Of a stretch of DNA of 14,353 nucleotides, positions 6,099 to 12,731 are shown piece by piece; position 1 is the first letter of the stretch; every line of letters begins with the position of its first letter. This DNA is from Nitriliruptoraceae bacterium (lineage in GTDB: Bacteria > Actinomycetota > Nitriliruptoria > Nitriliruptorales > Nitriliruptoraceae). The notes under the pieces were generated by a model that saw nothing but the letters and a program-made list of their open reading frames with translations, had not been told where the DNA came from and did no database searches. The position numbers and the translations under genes are program-made. Location of the stretch: the NCBI GenBank assembly GCA_007134165.1, contig SLLJ01000448.1, positions 1 to 14,353 on the forward strand, read 5' to 3'.

Positions 6099-7484
6099 GT
6101 GCGCCGCCGAGTCCTTCTCCTGCCCCTCGTCCTGCTGCTCTCGCTGGCATCGATCGTGCCAGCGTTGGCGGAACCCGCGCCGGCCCCCGACACTGATGCA
6201 CCCGACACCGATGAAGAGGTGTCACGCGGCCAGTCGGCGAGTCTCGCGCCCCGGCCGTCGGACAACGCGCCGGTCGATGGCGATGCCGATGGCGACGTCG
6301 AGGTTGATGGAGATGCCGACGTCAACGCCAACGATGATGTCGAGGTCGACGTCGATGTCGAGGGCGCTGGCTCGCTGGAGGACGACGACGTCGAGGTGCT
6401 CGGCGAGATCGAGGAGCAGCCGACAGGCCCGCACTCCTTTGCCGACCTCCCCGGCACCTTCTACGAGGATGCGGTCACGGCGCTCTACGACCTCGGGGTC
6501 GTGCAGGGCTGCTCTGAGGACGCCTTCTGCGCCGGTCAGGTGTTGACGCGCGGGCAGGTCGCCACCATCCTCGACCGGGCGCTCGAGCTGCCCTCCGATG
6601 AGTTCCAGCTCGCATCGACCTTCGTGGACACCGCCAACAGCGTGCATGCCTCCTCGATCGAGGCGGTTGCACAGGCTGGTCTGGCTGCCGGGTGCGAGCA
6701 GGACCGCTTCTGCCCCGAGGACCCGATCACCCGCGCCCAGCTCGCCACGGTGTTGCAGGCCGCCTTCCAGCTCAGTCCGGCCCCTACGGGCGAGGTCTAC
6801 TTCCGCGACCGTGCCGGCGTGCACCAGGACGGCGTCAACAGCATCACCGCGGCCGGGGTGAGCAACGGCTGCGGTCTCGTGCACTTCTGCCCCGGCGATC
6901 ACCTCATCCGCGGCCACGCAGCGGTGTTCATCGCCCGGGCGCTGCAGTTGGTCCCCCGCGTCGAGGTCACCCCGTTCGCCGAGCGTGAGGCCGAGTACGA
7001 GCGGCTGCTCGCGGCCGAGGAGGCTGCCCGCCTCGCCGCAGAGGAGCAGGCCCGCCTCGCCGAGCAGGAGGCCATCCAGCTCGCCGAGCAGGAGGCCGAA
7101 CGGCTCGCCGCTGAAGCCGAGGCCAACGCGCCCCACATGCGCGCCATGCAGGTCGCCCTCGCGCAGTTGGGCAAGCCCTACCGCTACGGGGCGGCCGGCC
7201 CCCACCGCTTCGACTGCTCGGGTCTCGTCCACTACGCGTGGCGCCAGGTCGGCATCACCCTGCCGCGCAGTTCACGTGCGCAGTACGGTGGCACGCAGCG
7301 CATCTCGCGCAGCGATCTTCGACCCGGGGACCTGGTCTTCTACCACTCGCCGATCAGCCACGTGGCGATGTACATCGGCGACGGACGGGTTGTGGATGCA
7401 CCCGGCACGGGACGCTCGGTGCGCATCCGCAACGACGGACTGACCCGCCGCGGCGTGGTGGGCTTCGGCCGCGTGCGCTACTGA
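6099..7484 (+). CDS. secreted cell-wall protein: three SLH repeats, coiled coil, NlpC/P60 peptidase
   Basis: A 461-residue secreted protein. A signal peptide (basic VRRR, hydrophobic core, PALA at 21-24, cut before E25) leads to an acidic stretch at 54-106 containing a DxDxDG-like pattern. Three SLH-type repeats follow (about 113-164, 173-226, 232-284). Each has a Cys-x5-Cys pair: C138/C144, C199/C205, C258/C264. An Ala/Glu-rich coiled coil spans about 293-343, and an NlpC/P60 domain spans 346-461. The peptidase nucleophile is C373 in FDCSGLV and the histidine is H421 in SHVAMYIGDG; the usual third residue position appears as D433 in VVDAP. It should bind cell-wall polymers through the SLH repeats and cut peptidoglycan stem peptides. 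The GTG at 6099 has GGAG 5 nt upstream; the earlier in-frame GTG at 6093 is part of that site. Confidence 0.9.
   Translation: MRRRVLLLPLVLLLSLASIVPALAEPAPAPDTDAPDTDEEVSRGQSASLAPRPSDNAPVDGDADGDVEVDGDADVNANDDVEVDVDVEGAGSLEDDDVEVLGEIEEQPTGPHSFADLPGTFYEDAVTALYDLGVVQGCSEDAFCAGQVLTRGQVATILDRALELPSDEFQLASTFVDTANSVHASSIEAVAQAGLAAGCEQDRFCPEDPITRAQLATVLQAAFQLSPAPTGEVYFRDRAGVHQDGVNSITAAGVSNGCGLVHFCPGDHLIRGHAAVFIARALQLVPRVEVTPFAEREAEYERLLAAEEAARLAAEEQARLAEQEAIQLAEQEAERLAAEAEANAPHMRAMQVALAQLGKPYRYGAAGPHRFDCSGLVHYAWRQVGITLPRSSRAQYGGTQRISRSDLRPGDLVFYHSPISHVAMYIGDGRVVDAPGTGRSVRIRNDGLTRRGVVGFGRVRY
6253..6400 (+). repeat. Asp-coding imperfect repeat (GATGGCGAT/GTCGAC-type units)
   Basis: This part of the SLH-NlpC/P60 gene is built from imperfect 6-base units coding alternating Asp/Glu with Gly, Ala or Val (DGDADGDVEVDGDAD and onward). 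It is frame-preserving low complexity and forms the acidic linker after the signal peptide. Confidence 0.6.
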
Positions 7485-7546
7485 CGCGAGCTGCCCGGCT
7501 CTCCCCATGGTCCACCGATCGACCGCCGGCGACGACGGGAACCGCC

Positions 7547-7852
7547 GTGAGCGACCACCAGCCACCGACGCCCGACGATGCAGTGGAGACCTACCGGCAG
7601 ATCGTGCGCACGGCGCTTGGCAAGGTGGCCCCCGACGTCGACGCGGCGGCGCTCGACCCTGACCTCGATCTCCAGGATGAGGCCGGCCTCGACTCCATGG
7701 ATGTGCTCAACCTCGTCGTCGAGGTGTACGAGGCGACCGGAACCGAGATCCCGGAACGCGACTACCCGTACCTGAGCACGCTCGGCGGCTTCGCGGACTA
7801 CCTGGCGGCCCGCGCTGGTGCGGCGGCCGAACCGCCCGAGACCCCGGCGTGA
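7547..7852 (+). CDS. free-standing acyl carrier protein
   Basis: A 101-residue acyl carrier protein. The phosphopantetheine site is GLDSMDVLNLV with S50 as the attachment serine, preceded by LDPDLDLQDEA and followed by the third-helix region GTEIPERDYPYLSTLGGFADYL. Helices and acidic character match the family; it is slightly longer than FAS-type ACPs (about 80 residues), with short N- and C-terminal tails. The GTG at 7547 begins VSDHQPPTPDDAVETY, with a modest GGGA upstream. No ketosynthase or other fatty-acid synthesis gene is nearby, so its acyl load and partner enzymes are unknown. It follows the SLH-NlpC/P60 gene by 62 bp. Its last 55 bp overlap the end of the convergent GNAT gene. Confidence 0.87.
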   Translation: MSDHQPPTPDDAVETYRQIVRTALGKVAPDVDAAALDPDLDLQDEAGLDSMDVLNLVVEVYEATGTEIPERDYPYLSTLGGFADYLAARAGAAAEPPETPA

Positions 7853-8787
7853 TCGCGGCGCGCGGCGTCGGACGCGCGAGGTGCGACGCGATCGATCGCG
7901 GCCCGGACTTGCCGCAGCGATTCGCTGGCCGAGGCCAGTGGGTCCAGCGGTGACCAGCGCGTCGCCCGGTCGGGGTCCGGATCGTGCCCACCGTTGCTCA
8001 CCAGCAGCGGCGCTGCGGTGTCCCGCTCGGTATGCGCCGCCAGCAGTTGCTCGGCGCAGGGCGAGCCCGCCGGCATGGCCAGGACCACGGCGTCGGCCTC
8101 CTCGACCAGCGGGCAGGTTCGGCCGGTGAGCATCGGACAGGGATGCGAGCGTCCGTGGCCGGGGCCGGAACAGGCCAGGACCGACAGGCCGGCCCGCGCG
8201 GCCATCTGGCTGCCAGGCCAGGCAGCGGCCGAGCCTTCCACCAGCACCCGTGGTCGTGGGCTGTCGGCCGGCCAGCTCGGGGTGGTGCCGGAGGTACCGA
8301 TCAGGACCTCGAGCACGCTGGGATCCTCGCCTGGTCGCAGCGCGCAGCCGCGGGATCGCAGCAGGGCGAGCATGCCGGCGTTGTTGGGAAGGATCTCCGC
8401 GCTCAGATCGGCGATCCCCGCGTTGCGGGCATGCTCCACCAGGACGTCGAGGAGGAAGGGGCCGAGCCAGCCGCGCCGGTCGGCCGCCACCGTCATGGCC
8501 AACTCCGCGGTGTCCTCGCCGCTGGGGACGTAGCCGGCGTCGGCGACGATGCGCTCGCCTTCGGGGGTCTGCTCCACGGCGACGAGCACCGCGCCGCCCT
8601 GTTCGCTGCGGTCGATCCAGGCCGCTACGAAGCGCTCGTCGGGTCGGAAGGTGGAAAGGAAACGTCGCCGGAGGTCCTCGGCGGGCAGGCTCCGGTAGTG
8701 CTCGATGAGCAGGGCGAGATCCTCGCGTGCCGCCTCACGGATCGTGGTTGCCCGACCGGCGACCGTGATTCTGTGTAGCAGCGACAT
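7798..8787 (-). CDS. GNAT-family protein with Cys-containing C-terminal domain
   Basis: A 329-residue two-domain protein. Residues about 13-165 look like a GNAT acyltransferase of the type attached to acyl-CoA synthetase-like protein acetyltransferases: TIREAAREDLALLIEHYRSL at 15-34, and a motif-A-like loop VAADRRGWLGPFLL at 100-113 where acetyl-CoA pyrophosphate would bind, then NNAGMLALLRSRG. Residues about 178-267 form a second alpha/beta domain (PRVLVEGS, LSVLACSGPG, EEADAVVLAMPAG, APLLVSNGG) with four Cys: C206, C217, C225, C244. It resembles a degenerate response-regulator receiver without the phospho-Asp. The C-terminal tail (about 300-329) is Ala/Arg-rich and disordered. The ATG at 8787 has only a weak GGAA upstream. 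Substrate unknown. Confidence 0.75.
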   Translation of the reverse strand: MSLLHRITVAGRATTIREAAREDLALLIEHYRSLPAEDLRRRFLSTFRPDERFVAAWIDRSEQGGAVLVAVEQTPEGERIVADAGYVPSGEDTAELAMTVAADRRGWLGPFLLDVLVEHARNAGIADLSAEILPNNAGMLALLRSRGCALRPGEDPSVLEVLIGTSGTTPSWPADSPRPRVLVEGSAAAWPGSQMAARAGLSVLACSGPGHGRSHPCPMLTGRTCPLVEEADAVVLAMPAGSPCAEQLLAAHTERDTAAPLLVSNGGHDPDPDRATRWSPLDPLASASESLRQVRAAIDRVAPRASDAARRDHAGVSGGSAAAPARAAR

Positions 8788-8920
8788 CTCAGTTCCGCGT
8801 CGTCAGGCACCCCGCGGGCCGCGAACCGAACCCCGGGAGTAGTTGTCGCCCAGCATGCCAGGGACCTGGTGACGGCGGAACCGCCGGAAGCGCCGACGTC
8901 CAGGGTCGAAGGTCCCAAGA

Positions 8921-9616
8921 TCAGCTCTCCGCTGAGCGACCACCGGGGCCCGGGTGCGGCGCAAGCGGCTCCCTCCCGAGGCGGAGCCCGGTGACCACGA
9001 AGGCCGCGTCGCGGGCCAGCGACATCCCGTAGTCCGCGATGCGTTCGTAGTGGCGTGCGGTCAGTCCGAGCGCAAGGCGGGTCTCGCCGTGCACCTCGGG
9101 GCTGTGGCTGGCGGCCTTCAGCAGGCGCAGTTGGAGGTCGTCGACATCCCGCTCGGGTTCGCCGAGGTCGATCACCGCCAGCGCATCACTGGTGGTCCAT
9201 GCCTCGAGGCCGTCCTGCAGGACCTCGGCAGCACGACGAGCCAGCGACTCGAGCAGCCGGCGAATGTCGGGAGGGAGCGAGAACACCTCGATGCTCCGGC
9301 AGCTCTCCATGACGTGCCGGGCGTGGCGTGAGGTGCGTTCGATGTTGGCGATCAACCGCAGGATCGCGACCAGTCGGCGCAGATCGCTGCCCACCGGCGC
9401 CTGCCGCGCGAGCAGGACGTGGCCGCGTTCCTCGAGGCTTCGCAGCCGTTCCCGGACTTCGCTGTCGGTGGCGTCGACCTGAGCGATCAGCGAGGCTGAC
9501 GCCGTGCCCGGATCCTCGGCCAGCTGGTTGACGACGCCGACGACGAGTCCGGCGGCCTCGCTGAACTCCTGCATGAGGACTTCGAGTTCGATGTGGAACT
9601 CACGCACGCGAGCCAT
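8921..9616 (-). CDS. phoU: PhoU-family phosphate transport regulator
   Basis: A 231-residue all-helical protein with two PhoU repeats. The first contains DATDSEVRERLRSLEERGHVLLARQ and LRRLVAILRLIANIERTSRHARHV, the family core with the E-R-x2-RHAR metal-contacting region. The second contains DDLQLRLLKAASHSPEVHGETRLALGLTARHYERIADYGMSLARDAAF, ending in the R-x(2)-ERIADY-like motif. PhoU represses the Pho response by coupling the Pst transporter to the sensor kinase. It is the last gene of the pst operon, 76 bp after pstB. I chose the ATG at 9616 because the next ATG upstream (9655) falls in a hairpin loop and adds no family sequence; a GTG at 9607 is also possible, with AGAGG 9 nt before it. Confidence 0.87.
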   Translation of the reverse strand: MARVREFHIELEVLMQEFSEAAGLVVGVVNQLAEDPGTASASLIAQVDATDSEVRERLRSLEERGHVLLARQAPVGSDLRRLVAILRLIANIERTSRHARHVMESCRSIEVFSLPPDIRRLLESLARRAAEVLQDGLEAWTTSDALAVIDLGEPERDVDDLQLRLLKAASHSPEVHGETRLALGLTARHYERIADYGMSLARDAAFVVTGLRLGREPLAPHPGPGGRSAES

Positions 9617-9639
9617 CCTCTGGGAAGCTGGGTCCGGGA

Positions 9640-9665
9640 CTCGCCACCCCGTCATAGGTGGCGAG
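9640..9665 (-). repeat. hairpin between pstB and phoU
   Basis: A perfect 9-bp inverted repeat, CTCGCCACC (9640-9648) and GGTGGCGAG (9657-9665), with an 8-nt loop, fills the middle of the 76-bp gap. There is no T run after it on the minus strand. It may tune expression of phoU or protect upstream mRNA. Confidence 0.6.
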
Positions 9666-9692
9666 CGGCCGGAAGCGTCGGGAGTTGGAGGG

Positions 9693-10577
9693 TCAGCCGA
9701 AGCGTCCGGTGATGTAGCCCTCGGTCCGGGGATCGGTGGCGTTGGTGAAGATCGTGTCGGTCTGGTCGATCTCGACGAGCACCCCGGTGCGGTCCTGGCG
9801 CTCGTTGTCCATGTCGACGGTGAAGAACGCGGTGCGGTCCGAGACCCGGGCCGCCTGCTGCATGTTGTGGGTCACGATCACGATCGTGTACTCGGAGGCC
9901 ATGTCCTTCATCAACTCTTCGATGCGCAGCGTGGCGATCGGGTCGAGCGCCGAGCAGGGCTCGTCCATGAGGATCACGTCGGGGTTCACGGCGATCGCCC
10001 GGGCGATGCACAGCCGCTGCTGCTGCCCGCCGGAGAGCGAGAGCCCGCTCTGGGAGAGCTTGTCCTTGACCTCGTCCCACAGCGCGGCGCGCTGCAGGCT
10101 GTGCTCCACCAGCTCGTCGAGGCCGCGCTTGGTGCCGTTGAGTCGGGGTCCGAAGGCGACGTTGTCGTAGATCGACTTGGGGAACGGGTTCGGCTTCTGG
10201 AACACCATCCCGATGCGACGACGCACCTCGACGGGGTCGACCTCCTCGGCGTAGATGTCCTCGCCGTTGTAGGTCACCGAACCGGAGGTGGTGGCGCCGG
10301 GGACCAGGTCGTTCATCCGGTTGAGCGTGCGCAGCAGGGTGGACTTGCCACAGCCGCTGGGGCCGATCAGTGCGGTGATCGAGTTGCGGTGCACGTCGAA
10401 CGACACGTCGCGCACGGCGGTGAAGGGGCCGTAGTGCACCGACACCTCGTCGAGCGTGACGTGCACGTCGACCGGCGAGGTGTCGGCGTCCTCGGCGCTG
10501 GCGGGCCGGTGCTCGGCCCGGATCGGTGCCATCGGTGCCGGGTCGAGGTCGCGGGCCGTGCTGGTTCGGGGGTCCAT
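9693..10577 (-). CDS. pstB: phosphate ABC transporter ATP-binding protein PstB
   Basis: A 294-residue ABC ATPase that powers phosphate import. It shows Walker A GPSGCGKST at 72-80 (followed by LLRTLNRMNDL, the PstB hallmark), the Q-loop FQKPNPFPKSIYDNVAFGPR at 126-145, signature LSGGQQQR at 181-188, Walker B VILMDEP at 201-207 and the switch histidine in VTHN at 235-238. The ATG at 10577 has GGAG 5 nt upstream. The first 37 or so residues are an Ala/Asp-rich extension beyond the usual PstB start (DVHVTLDEVSVHYG) and are probably disordered. The C-terminal part has a short insertion (VDMDNERQDRTGVLVEID) where many homologues have a shorter loop. Fourth gene of the pst operon. Confidence 0.96.
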   Translation of the reverse strand: MDPRTSTARDLDPAPMAPIRAEHRPASAEDADTSPVDVHVTLDEVSVHYGPFTAVRDVSFDVHRNSITALIGPSGCGKSTLLRTLNRMNDLVPGATTSGSVTYNGEDIYAEEVDPVEVRRRIGMVFQKPNPFPKSIYDNVAFGPRLNGTKRGLDELVEHSLQRAALWDEVKDKLSQSGLSLSGGQQQRLCIARAIAVNPDVILMDEPCSALDPIATLRIEELMKDMASEYTIVIVTHNMQQAARVSDRTAFFTVDMDNERQDRTGVLVEIDQTDTIFTNATDPRTEGYITGRFG

Positions 10578-10673
10578 GGGTGCTCCAGTGCTGCCGGCGG
10601 GGAGGGTTCCGGCGTCAGGACGGACAGGGTCAGGCTGCCTGATTCGGGTAGCGGTGAGGTGACGGCCAGGGGT

Positions 10674-10692
10674 CCGGAGCGCGACGCTCCGG
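10674..10692 (-). repeat. hairpin between pstA and pstB
   Basis: A perfect 8-bp stem, CCGGAGCG (10674-10681) and CGCTCCGG (10685-10692), with a 3-nt loop, lies in the 147-bp gap, 32 nt downstream of the pstA stop. No T run follows. It is a candidate RNA-stability or attenuation element. Confidence 0.6.
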
Positions 10693-10724
10693 CATCGGTC
10701 GGGGTGCAAGGTGGCGTCAGAGGC

Positions 10725-11645
10725 TCAGATCTGGCTGCGTCGGGCGATCATCCGGGCGATGATCGACAGGCCGAGCGTGATGAGGATCAGGGTGAAGCCG
10801 CCGGCCCAGGCGCGCTCGATGCCTCCCTCGAAGGGCTGGCGGAAGCCGTCGAGCATCAGCAGTCCGATGTCGGCCTGAGGTGCCCCGGTCAGCCGCAGGA
10901 CCACCTCCCGGGCCCCGAGCGCGGTGAGGATGAGGGGCGCGGTCTCTCCCGCGCCGCGGGCAACCGCCAGGATCACCCCGGTGGTCAGCCCGGGTGCGGC
11001 CGCCGGCAGCGTGACCTTGAAGGTGGCCTGCCACTGCCGCGCGCCGAGGCCGTAGGCGGCCTGCTTGAGGTCCCCGGGCACCAACCGCAGCATCTCCTCG
11101 GAGCTGCGCACCACGATCGGCAGCATGATGATCGCCAGGGAGGCGGCACCCGCCAGGGTGCCGAAGCCCAGCCCCAGCCCACCGCTGCCGCTGACCAGCA
11201 GGGCGTAGACCGCCAGGCCCACGAAGACCGAGGGCACGCCGGTCATGACGTCGGTGAAGAAGCGCACGATGCTGGCGTAGCGCCCCTTGGGCCGTTCGGT
11301 GAGGTAGACGGCGGCCGCCAGGCCGAGCGGCACGCTGATCAGCGCGGCCACGCCGGTCATGTACAGGGTGCCGACGATGCCGTGCAGGTAGCCGCCACCG
11401 GTCTCGCGGTAGGACAGCGGCTCGATGGTGGTCAGGAACTCCCAGCTGAAGGGGCCCCAGCCGTTGGACAGGGTCTGCCACAGCAGGATCGCCAGCGGCG
11501 TGACGGCCGCCATGACGGCCAGGAACAGCGCCCCCGACATGATCCGGGAGATCAGGGCACGGCGCCGGGCGTTGGGGGTGGTGACGGTCAGGCTCGGCCG
11601 GTCCCCGGCTTCGGGGTCGGGCCGGACGGGGGTGTCCACGCTCAT
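10725..11645 (-). CDS. pstA: phosphate ABC transporter permease PstA
   Basis: A 306-residue inner-membrane permease. After a hydrophilic N-terminus (about 30 residues) there are about six membrane helices, the first at about 33-57. The cytoplasmic coupling (EAA) segment is AAYGLGARQWQATFKVTLPAAAPGLTTGVILAVARGAGETAPLI, whose GLGA-R-Q and RGAGETAP parts are diagnostic of PstA. TDVMTGVPSVFVGL is another conserved family segment. The ATG at 11645 overlaps the pstC stop in an ATGA junction, with GGAGGAG 7 nt upstream inside pstC, so translation of the two permeases is coupled. It forms the phosphate channel with PstC. Confidence 0.95.
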   Translation of the reverse strand: MSVDTPVRPDPEAGDRPSLTVTTPNARRRALISRIMSGALFLAVMAAVTPLAILLWQTLSNGWGPFSWEFLTTIEPLSYRETGGGYLHGIVGTLYMTGVAALISVPLGLAAAVYLTERPKGRYASIVRFFTDVMTGVPSVFVGLAVYALLVSGSGGLGLGFGTLAGAASLAIIMLPIVVRSSEEMLRLVPGDLKQAAYGLGARQWQATFKVTLPAAAPGLTTGVILAVARGAGETAPLILTALGAREVVLRLTGAPQADIGLLMLDGFRQPFEGGIERAWAGGFTLILITLGLSIIARMIARRSQI

Positions 11646-12637
11646 GCCACCGCTCCTCCGCTCACGCGGGTGTTGACGCGGGCGACGATCAGCCGCGCCG
11701 TGATGTTGACGGCCATGGTGATGAAGAACAGGGTCACGCCGATGGCCAGCAGCGCCCAGATGGCCTCGGGATGTGCGTCCTGGAAGGTGTTGGCGATCAG
11801 CGCGGTCATCGCGTCGCCGGGCTGGAAGACGCTGGAGGTCATGTCCCGGGTGGAGCCGATGAGCACGGCCACCGCCAGGGTCTCGCCCAGCGCCCGGCCC
11901 AGGCCCAGCATGGTCGCCCCGACGATGCCCGAGAAGCTGTGGGGGACGATGATCTTGCTCATCACCTCCCAGCGGGTCGCGCCCATGGCGTAGGCGGCGT
12001 TCTTCTCGTCGGCGGGAACCTGGGCGAACACGTCCCGGCAGATGGCGGTGATGATGGGCAGGATCATGATCGCCAGGATGTTGGCCGCCGACCAGTAGCT
12101 CGACAGCAGCACCGGGCCCGAGAGGAAGGGGACCTCCCCGGCCGGGGTGCCGGCGATGAACTGCCCGACGGGTGCCCACACCTCGATGCGGAAGAAGTAC
12201 ATCCCGACGAAGGCGTAGACCACGCTGGGGACCATCGCCAGCGTGTCCACGGTGTAGGTCAGGGGGCGCTTGAGCCACGAGGGGGCCAGCTCGTTGGTGA
12301 ACAGCGCGATGCCGATCGCCAACGGAACCGCGAAGACGATGGCGATGAAGGAGATCAGCAGCGTCCCGTAGATGAACGGCAGCGCGCCGTAGGTTCCGGT
12401 CACCTCGCTGCGGGAGGTCCCCACGCTCCACTGGCGTCCGGTCAGGAAGCCCCAGATGCCCTCCTTGGCGAACACCGGCCACGCCTCGATGGAGGTGCGG
12501 ATGATCATCGCCGCCAGGATCAGGAGCACGCTGGAGGCCGCCACCATCAGGATGGCGCGGAAGATTGGGTCACCGCGGCGCTCCCGCGTGCTCCCCTTGA
12601 GGCTGCGGCGCTCGGTGGTCGGTGGGGAGGTGGCCAT
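11642..12637 (-). CDS. pstC: phosphate ABC transporter permease PstC
   Basis: A 331-residue permease partner of PstA. Family features are a hydrophilic N-terminus of about 24 residues, a first helix FRAILMVAASSVLLILAAMI, then FLTGRQWSV and YGALPFIYGTLLISFIAIVFAVPLAIGIALFTNEL. Diagnostic segments are TLAMVPSVVYAFVGMYF, IMILPIITAICRDVFAQVP and the coupling segment AAYAMGATRWEVMSKIIVPHSFSGIVGATMLGLGRALGETLAV. The ATG at 12637 has AGGAG 7 nt upstream; the further in-frame ATG at 12796 would lie inside pstS and is not used. It follows pstS after a 94-bp gap containing a strong hairpin. Confidence 0.95.
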   Translation of the reverse strand: MATSPPTTERRSLKGSTRERRGDPIFRAILMVAASSVLLILAAMIIRTSIEAWPVFAKEGIWGFLTGRQWSVGTSRSEVTGTYGALPFIYGTLLISFIAIVFAVPLAIGIALFTNELAPSWLKRPLTYTVDTLAMVPSVVYAFVGMYFFRIEVWAPVGQFIAGTPAGEVPFLSGPVLLSSYWSAANILAIMILPIITAICRDVFAQVPADEKNAAYAMGATRWEVMSKIIVPHSFSGIVGATMLGLGRALGETLAVAVLIGSTRDMTSSVFQPGDAMTALIANTFQDAHPEAIWALLAIGVTLFFITMAVNITARLIVARVNTRVSGGAVA

Positions 12638-12686
12638 GGTCAGGCTCCTCTCGAGAGTCGGGGACGGGCGGCGCGTGGTGCGCAGC

Positions 12687-12718
12687 GGCGCCGGGACGCG
12701 TGGTTGCGTCCCGGCGCC
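12687..12718 (-). repeat. strong hairpin between pstS and pstC
   Basis: A perfect 13-bp stem, GGCGCCGGGACGC (12687-12699) and GCGTCCCGGCGCC (12706-12718), with a 6-nt loop, begins 13 nt downstream of the pstS stop. No T tract follows on the minus strand. It is well placed to block 3' exonucleases or partly terminate transcription, giving more pstS than pstCAB product. Confidence 0.8.
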
Positions 12719-12731
12719 ACCTGACGTGCGC

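Noticed and set aside
9617..9655. Alternative phoU start at the ATG at 9655
   Set aside because: It lies in the loop of the pstB-phoU hairpin, has no ribosome site, and the added residues do not resemble PhoU.
9504..11993. Very long plus-strand open frame (829 codons) across phoU, pstB, pstA and pstC
   Set aside because: It is antisense to four well-supported genes; its product is Gly/His/Asp low complexity, a usual artefact of high-GC coding strands.
12687..12718. Intrinsic terminator after pstS
   Set aside because: The stem is strong but no T run follows, and pstC with a good ribosome site continues on the same strand; an RNA-stability or partial-attenuation role fits better.
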